Of a DNA stretch of 47,773 nt, positions 42,902 to 47,773 are shown in pieces. This DNA comes from Ruminococcus sp. (GTDB lineage Bacteria; Bacillota; Clostridia; Oscillospirales; Acutalibacteraceae), in assembly GCA_024403825.1 (NCBI GenBank), contig JAKSRB010000006.1, positions 1 to 47,773 of the forward strand, written 5' to 3'. The notes below the pieces were generated by a model, which saw only the letters and a list, made by a program, of their open reading frames with translations, did no database searches and had not been told where the DNA came from. A program made the position numbers and the translations under genes. Each line of letters starts with the position of its first letter. Position 1 is the first letter of the stretch.

Positions 42902-44824
42902 TTGCTTACACGAGGCTCTAACAGGAAGGTTGATTATGACAAAGAAATAAATAATACTGATTATCAGGTTGTGCTTACAGGAAATCCAAATGTTGGAAAA
43001 AGTACCGTATTTAATGCCATTACAGGAATGAAACAACATACAGGAAACTGGACTGGGAAAACTGTTGAATGTGCATCAGGCAGAGCTAAAATCAATGATA
43101 AAGTATTTTCATTTATAGATTTGCCAGGTACTTACTCTATTTTATCGTTTTCAAAAGAAGAAGCGGTAGCTGCGGATTACTTAATGCATAATGAAACGGA
43201 TTGTGCCATTATTGTTATTGATGCAAATGTGATTGAAAGAAATCTCTCATTTGCATTGCAAATATTATCTATAGTAAAAAATGCTGTATTGTGTTTAAAT
43301 CTATGTGATCAGGCTAAAAAAAACGGTATTATAATTGATACAGAAGAGCTTGCAAAAAATCTTGGAATACCTGTTATTGCAACTTGTGCTACAAAATGTA
43401 ATGGTCTTGAGGAGCTTGAACAGACAGTTTATGATATTTGTGTTGGCAATATAAAATGTTTTCATATAGATGAGCTTTTTAAAAATATTGATATATCTCA
43501 TAAAGATAAATATAAGGAAAATGCAGAGCTTTTTAAAAAGCAAAGTATTAGAATATGCAAAAAGTGTGTAACATATAACAAATCAGAATTAAATAGAAAT
43601 ACAAGAAGGCTCGATAAAATCCTCACTTCAAAATCTACTGGTATTCCGATTATGCTGTTGTTATTTGCATTTCTGTTCTGGATAACAGCTATAGGTGCAA
43701 ATTATCCAAGTATGTGGTTAAGTAATGGTTTTGAATGGCTTAAAGAGCAGTTATATATTTTTATGGATTTTGTTAATGCTCCTGAGTTTTTGAGAGGGAT
43801 ATTAATTGACGGTGTTTACACAACATTAACATGGGTAATTTCTGTTATGCTTCCTCCTATGGCTATATTTTTTCCTTTATTTTCATTACTTGAGGATTCA
43901 GGATATTTGCCTCGAATTGCCTTTAATCTCGATAAGTTTTTTGCAAAATGCGGTGCTCATGGCAAACAGAGCCTGACTATGGCTATGGGAATAGGCTGTA
44001 ATGCTTGTGGTGTGACAGGATGCAGAATTATTGAATCTCCTCAGGAAAGATTAATTGCTGTATTAACAAACAACTTTATGCCATGTAATGGTCGTTTTCC
44101 AATGCTGATTGCAATAATTATGATGTTTTTTGCAGGAACTTCAATGACCTTTGGTTCTTCTGTTTTAACTGCTGTTATTTTGTTAGCAATTATAGCTTTT
44201 TGTGTGATAGTCACTCTGATAGTTTCAAAAATATTGTCCCTGACTTTAGCCAAGGGAACTCAGTCAAGCTTTGCACTTGAATTACCCCCATACAGAAAGC
44301 CTCAGATTTTAAGAACGATTGTACGCTCATTTCTTGACAGAACTATTTTTGTACTTGGCAGGGCAGTTGCTGTTGCCGCACCTGCCGGGGCATTAATCTG
44401 GATTTTAGCAAATGTATATGTTAATGACTGTTCACTTTTAAGCTATTGTACGGAGTTTCTTGACCCATTCGGAAAATTTATCGGACTTGACGGCACTATA
44501 ATAATGGCATTTATACTTGGATTTCCTGCAAACGAAACTGTAATACCGGTTATTATAATGTCGTATATGGCAAGTGGAACATTAATGGAATACTCAGGAT
44601 ATGACCAGCTTTTAACCTTATTTACTGCAAATGGCTGGACTATAACAACAGCTATTTGCATTATTATAATGTGTATTATGCATTATCCTTGTTCAACTAC
44701 TGTTTTAACAATAAAAAAAGAAACCAAAAGCCTGAAATGGACTTTGGTTTCAATGATTTTACCAACAGTTATTGGTATTATTTTATGTATGATTACAGCA
44801 AATGTTATGCGATTGTTTTTATAA
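42902..44824 (+). CDS. feoB: Ferrous iron transporter FeoB
   Basis: A 640-residue FeoB, the membrane iron(II) permease with an N-terminal G domain. G1 is GNPNVGKS (27-34), the switch region GNWTGKT follows, G3 is DLPG (73-76) and G4 is NLCD (133-136; usually NxxD). A helical guanine-dissociation-inhibitor-like region (about 170-245) leads to the permease, with the Gate motifs GCNACGVTGCRI and FMPCNGRFPML and several membrane helices. It is slightly shorter than typical FeoB (about 670-770). The start is TTG 42902 with AGGAGG at proper spacing; an ATG alternative is not available nearby. No Fur-type box could be recognised with confidence upstream of feoA. Confidence 0.95.
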   Translation: MLTRGSNRKVDYDKEINNTDYQVVLTGNPNVGKSTVFNAITGMKQHTGNWTGKTVECASGRAKINDKVFSFIDLPGTYSILSFSKEEAVAADYLMHNETDCAIIVIDANVIERNLSFALQILSIVKNAVLCLNLCDQAKKNGIIIDTEELAKNLGIPVIATCATKCNGLEELEQTVYDICVGNIKCFHIDELFKNIDISHKDKYKENAELFKKQSIRICKKCVTYNKSELNRNTRRLDKILTSKSTGIPIMLLLFAFLFWITAIGANYPSMWLSNGFEWLKEQLYIFMDFVNAPEFLRGILIDGVYTTLTWVISVMLPPMAIFFPLFSLLEDSGYLPRIAFNLDKFFAKCGAHGKQSLTMAMGIGCNACGVTGCRIIESPQERLIAVLTNNFMPCNGRFPMLIAIIMMFFAGTSMTFGSSVLTAVILLAIIAFCVIVTLIVSKILSLTLAKGTQSSFALELPPYRKPQILRTIVRSFLDRTIFVLGRAVAVAAPAGALIWILANVYVNDCSLLSYCTEFLDPFGKFIGLDGTIIMAFILGFPANETVIPVIIMSYMASGTLMEYSGYDQLLTLFTANGWTITTAICIIIMCIMHYPCSTTVLTIKKETKSLKWTLVSMILPTVIGIILCMITANVMRLFL

Positions 44825-44840
44825 AGCTTTGATAATGATA

Positions 44841-45269
44841 TTAAAAGGTAAGAAAAAGTAATAATATTCCAATAATAAAACAAACAGCACCATATATAAT
44901 CAGCAATTTGTTTTGCCTGTTCGGAAGCTTATCCGCAGGAATATAAAATTCTTCGCTATTATCAGGATTGTATAAAATTTCAACCTGCTCATCAATATTA
45001 AATCTTATTTTATCTGTTCCAAAATAGTACCTGTGATTAACTGGCTTATTAGAAACATAAAATTCTAAAAACGGATACCAGATTTTATCGTTTGGGAATA
45101 AATCTTTTTCCTCCATTGGCTTATGTCCGTTTCCAGAAACCCTTGCCTCAGTTTTAATGATACACCTTTTTTTATAGCTTGTATTTTTAGCTGTTAAGTA
45201 TTTGGTGGTAATAAATAAAATTATTCCTGATAGGAAAAATACTGCACTTATTATGCGAATAATTATCAT
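44841..45269 (-). CDS. DUF3592 family membrane protein
   Basis: A 142-residue protein with N- and C-terminal membrane segments (about 5-25 and 118-140) enclosing an extracytoplasmic or cytoplasmic beta domain. The phrase EQVEILYNPDNSEEFYIPAD and the TEARV plus YPFLEFYVSN segments match the DUF3592 family. Function is unknown. It begins only 6 bases after the MBL hydrolase stop, so it is probably the last gene of the SCIFF-maturase-MBL transcript. Confidence 0.75.
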   Translation of the reverse strand: MIIIRIISAVFFLSGIILFITTKYLTAKNTSYKKRCIIKTEARVSGNGHKPMEEKDLFPNDKIWYPFLEFYVSNKPVNHRYYFGTDKIRFNIDEQVEILYNPDNSEEFYIPADKLPNRQNKLLIIYGAVCFIIGILLLFLTF

Positions 45270-45275
45270 TTAATA

Positions 45276-46088
45276 TCAATCCTTTATTTCAATAATCTCA
45301 AGGTCATCAGGAACATATATATTCCCTGAATAAACAGTCTGTACCTCAGCAGTATAGGCTGTTTTTCGTGTGCTAAGTGTTTTATCCTCGGTATGATAGA
45401 GAATAAGATTTTTTACTCCAAGTCCTTGAGCAAGCTTTCCGGCATCAAGAGCGGTGCTATGAAATTTTTCATAAGGCTTAAATATATCTCTTTGTGAATA
45501 ACGACAAAAAGCCTCACACATCAGGTAATCTGAATTTTCTACAAACCTTCTGCATATTTCATTGTATGGCTCATCACCAAGACAGGCAAGAGTTTTGCCT
45601 GATTGAAATATAGTATTAAATCCAAATTGTTTGGTTTTGTTTGAAAATATGTCAAAAAACTGAATATTAAAATTTTCAGTTTTTAACATATCAGCATTTT
45701 TGACTTCATTAATGAAAATGCGTTCTCCTACACATTTCAGAAATTTTGGAGCAAGGGTAAGCCTGCAAAACTGAGTTATTGTTTCTACACATTTATCGTG
45801 ACAATAAATATTAAAAACTCCATCATACTTTTCTGCAAGCATTAGTGAGCTTATCTGACGGATAACCCATACTGCTCCGATTATATGGTCGGTATGAGAA
45901 TGAGTGACAAACATATTTCTGATATTATTCCAGTTTATTTGTGCTTTTTCTATCTGTGCAAGTATTCCGTTACCGCCACCTGCATCAACTAAAAAATATT
46001 CGTTATTGCTTTCAAGTAAAAAACAGGTATTATAGCATTTTGTTACCATAGCACTTCCTGTGCCAAGCATTATTATTTGTTCACTCAT
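45276..46088 (-). CDS. RNase Z-like metallo-beta-lactamase-fold hydrolase
   Basis: A 270-residue MBL hydrolase. The metal motif is THSHTDHIIG (H63, H65, D67, H68), preceded by LLESNNEYFLVDAGGG, and later ligands appear in CLGDEPYN, ALDAGKLAQGLG and LILYHTED, an arrangement like RNase Z and related phosphodiesterases. It lacks an obvious exosite arm, so tRNA processing is not implied. It lies 18 bases downstream of the SCIFF maturase on the same strand. A role in the ranthipeptide pathway is possible but only suggested by position. Confidence 0.85.
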   Translation of the reverse strand: MSEQIIMLGTGSAMVTKCYNTCFLLESNNEYFLVDAGGGNGILAQIEKAQINWNNIRNMFVTHSHTDHIIGAVWVIRQISSLMLAEKYDGVFNIYCHDKCVETITQFCRLTLAPKFLKCVGERIFINEVKNADMLKTENFNIQFFDIFSNKTKQFGFNTIFQSGKTLACLGDEPYNEICRRFVENSDYLMCEAFCRYSQRDIFKPYEKFHSTALDAGKLAQGLGVKNLILYHTEDKTLSTRKTAYTAEVQTVYSGNIYVPDDLEIIEIKD

Positions 46089-46106
46089 TAAATAACCTCA
46101 TACATA

Positions 46107-47486
46107 TTATTCTGCATCTTCAGCTTGTGCAACCTTCATCATTATAGCACATTCCATACGCTTTTTGAATAATTCACATCCATATTCATATGTACCTGTG
46201 ATTGAACCTGTTGCGTGATATGCATTAGCCGCACAGCCACCACTACAATAAAGTCTTGCCCAGCAATCTTTACAGTCAGGTCTTGCATATGCATTACATA
46301 GCTTAAATTCGTCCTGCACTTCTTTATTCAGAACACCCTCATATATATTTCCAAGGCTGTACTTTGGGTCACCAACAAACTGATGACATGGGTAAAGCTC
46401 ACCCCAAGGAGTTACTGCCATATATTCTGTACCGGAGCCGCAGCCAGAAATTCTTTTATATATGCAAGGTCCGCCTGTAAGGTCAATCATATAATGGTAG
46501 AAGGTAAGTGGCTTGCCTTCTTTTTCTCGTCTAAGCATTTCCTTTGCAAGAATTTCATATTGCTCAAATAATACAGGTAAATCATCGTATGTAAGAGCAT
46601 AAGGGTCATCTGGAGCACATACAACAGGTTCCATTGAAAGCTCAGTAAATCCTAAGTCAGCCATATGAAAAATGTCATTTGTAAAATCAATATTATTATG
46701 AGTGTATGTGCCACGAACATAATAACCTTTGTTACCACGCTTTTTTACAAATTCCTGAAATTTCGGAACAATGGTATCATAGCTTCCCTTACCGCCAACA
46801 GTTTTACGCAGGTTATCGTGAATTTCTTTTCTGCCGTCCAGACTAAGTACAACATTATGACATTCTTTGTTGGCAAATTCAATTACATCATCATTTACAA
46901 GCATACCATTTGTAGTAAGTGTAAATCTGAAATTTTTGTTTTTTTCTTTTTCAATACTGCGTGCATAAGCCACAATCTGCTTTACTACATCAAAGTTCAT
47001 TAATGGCTCGCCACCAAAGAAATCTACTTCAAGATTAACTCGACTACCTGAATTTTCAATAAGAAAATCAATAGCACGCTTACCAACCTCAAAGCTCATC
47101 AATGCTCTGTCGCCATGATATTTACCCTGACTTGCAAAGCAATATTCACAATTAAGATTGCAGGTATGTGCGATATGCAAGCATAATGCTTTTATAACTG
47201 TATTGCGTTTTTTAAAGTCAAAAGCAAGGTTTTCATATTTATCTTCGGTGAAAAGCTTTCCGTTTTCTTTAAGTTCAGTAATATCATCAAGACAGTCATT
47301 GATTTCCTGTTCATTTACTTCAGAATCACTGCCATATTTTTTCAGCATTTGAGCAACTATTTCTTCTCTGCTATTGTTTTCGTACATTTCGATTACATCA
47401 TAAGCAAGGTCATCCACACAATGAACGCTGCCACTGTTTACATCAAGTACAATATTATATCCGTTTAATTTATATTGGTGTATCAT
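46107..47486 (-). CDS. scfB: SCIFF ranthipeptide radical SAM maturase
   Basis: A 459-residue radical SAM/SPASM enzyme. Residues 1-85 form a RiPP recognition-like domain (IVLDVNSGSVHCVDDLAYDV). The [4Fe-4S]-SAM motif is CNLNCEYC (109-116; Cys109, Cys113, Cys116), with FFGGEPL following. The SPASM region has CGSGTEYMAVTPWGELYPC and the cluster CKDCWARLYCSGGCAANAY. The family enzyme installs sulfur-to-gamma/alpha carbon thioether crosslinks from Cys to Thr on the SCIFF peptide encoded 84 bases upstream. Length and order match known SCIFF maturases. AGGAGATATTATG gives the ribosome site. A hairpin lies between precursor and maturase genes. Confidence 0.95.
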   Translation of the reverse strand: MIHQYKLNGYNIVLDVNSGSVHCVDDLAYDVIEMYENNSREEIVAQMLKKYGSDSEVNEQEINDCLDDITELKENGKLFTEDKYENLAFDFKKRNTVIKALCLHIAHTCNLNCEYCFASQGKYHGDRALMSFEVGKRAIDFLIENSGSRVNLEVDFFGGEPLMNFDVVKQIVAYARSIEKEKNKNFRFTLTTNGMLVNDDVIEFANKECHNVVLSLDGRKEIHDNLRKTVGGKGSYDTIVPKFQEFVKKRGNKGYYVRGTYTHNNIDFTNDIFHMADLGFTELSMEPVVCAPDDPYALTYDDLPVLFEQYEILAKEMLRREKEGKPLTFYHYMIDLTGGPCIYKRISGCGSGTEYMAVTPWGELYPCHQFVGDPKYSLGNIYEGVLNKEVQDEFKLCNAYARPDCKDCWARLYCSGGCAANAYHATGSITGTYEYGCELFKKRMECAIMMKVAQAEDAE

Positions 47487-47511
47487 AATATCTCCTAACA
47501 GACAAAAGGAA

Positions 47512-47539
47512 AGCCGTTAAACCTTTTGGTAAAACGGCT
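47512..47539 (-). terminator. Attenuator-like hairpin between SCIFF precursor and maturase
   Basis: Arms 47512-47518 and 47533-47539 (7 bp) with an inner ACC/GGT pairing. On the minus strand it is followed by TTTCCTTTTG. A weak terminator here would give more precursor mRNA than maturase mRNA. Confidence 0.6.
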
Positions 47540-47569
47540 ATAATTTCCTAATCGTAAATAAAATTAAAA

Positions 47570-47722
47570 TTATTTCTCACTAATGCACTTTTCGCACTGC
47601 TGATTAGCAACACCGCATGAAGTTTTACAAGCTGACTGACATGAAGTCTGGCACTCGCCACAACCGCCGGTCTTTACACTCTTGTTAAGATCACGAGTTT
47701 CAATAGTTTTAATTCTTTTCAT
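47570..47722 (-). CDS. scfA: SCIFF ranthipeptide precursor (seven-cysteine variant)
   Basis: A 50-residue precursor too short for routine gene finding. It starts MKRIKTIETRDLNKSVKTGG and continues with CGECQTSCQSACKTSC, the near-invariant SCIFF core. Cysteines are at 21, 24, 28, 32, 36 and 43, plus a seventh at 46 (CEKC), one more than the six that name the family. AAGGAGAT lies 8 bases before the ATG. The first 20 residues should be the leader bound by the maturase. SCIFF peptides are almost universal in Clostridia, but their biological role is still unclear. Confidence 0.95.
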   Translation of the reverse strand: MKRIKTIETRDLNKSVKTGGCGECQTSCQSACKTSCGVANQQCEKCISEK

Positions 47723-47773
47723 AATAAATCAATCTCCTTGTAAGATTTGGTTAAATTTATATTACCATATATA

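Overview
The window looks like chromosomal DNA from a low-GC, endospore-lineage anaerobic Clostridia, most likely an Oscillospiraceae/Ruminococcus-type gut bacterium. The indicators are AT-rich sequence with strong Shine-Dalgarno sites, sporulation genes (bofA, spoIIR, a SpoIIM-like gene), a dockerin-bearing surface protein, a DapL-type diaminopimelate pathway, FeoAB iron uptake, and a SCIFF ranthipeptide with its radical SAM maturase. I cannot name the species. I see no prophage, insertion sequence, CRISPR array or rRNA. One tRNA-Leu(CAA) is present.

Layout. 1-3.4 kb: NUDIX hydrolase, secG, bofA, DUF4364, and an nfeD/SPFH membrane pair. 3.5-7.7 kb: a duplicated CmpB-type membrane protein, a ComEC-like MBL lipoprotein with a DUF3006 partner, and a membrane protein carrying an N-terminal dockerin. 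8.0-13.8 kb: a compact five-gene operon resembling dltA-dltC-dltB-dltD, but with a PLP fold-III decarboxylase inserted between the carrier protein and the MBOAT. 13.8-17 kb: DUF308 protein, pyrB with a PyrI-type zinc tail, tRNA-Leu, a small XRE regulator and a HAD phosphatase. 17.2-19.2 kb: a DUF5685/DnaJ-Cys-rich/membrane protein operon. 19.4-25.6 kb: an SH3b-GH24 lysozyme, proC, and membrane or anchored proteins. 26-29.6 kb: leuB, a CpsB-like PHP phosphatase, a double GNAT protein and spoIIR. 29.6-32.9 kb (minus): two CPBP membrane proteases and a DUF11 repeat protein. 33.1-41.9 kb: ANTAR regulator, carA, a carB-dapF in-frame fusion, pyrG and dapL. 42-44.8 kb: a small membrane protein, feoA and feoB. 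44.8-47.7 kb (minus): DUF3592, an MBL hydrolase, the SCIFF maturase and the SCIFF precursor.

How the genes fit together. carA/carB/pyrG plus pyrB supply pyrimidine biosynthesis, and dapF/dapL supply meso-DAP for peptidoglycan and lysine. An ANTAR protein whose receiver has lost its phosphoacceptor aspartate stands at the head of the carAB group. The dlt-like operon probably activates an amino acid, loads it on a carrier protein, possibly modifies it by decarboxylation (as BtrK does on the BtrI carrier in butirosin biosynthesis) and exports it onto a surface polymer.

The strongest candidates for something undescribed are: (1) the dlt-like operon with a built-in PLP decarboxylase; (2) the carB-dapF in-frame fusion that keeps a perfect internal ribosome binding site for dapF; (3) PyrB carrying only the zinc domain of PyrI; and (4) a GH24 lysozyme with an SH3b domain inserted inside its catalytic fold. 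All assignments come from reading motifs by eye; no database search was run.
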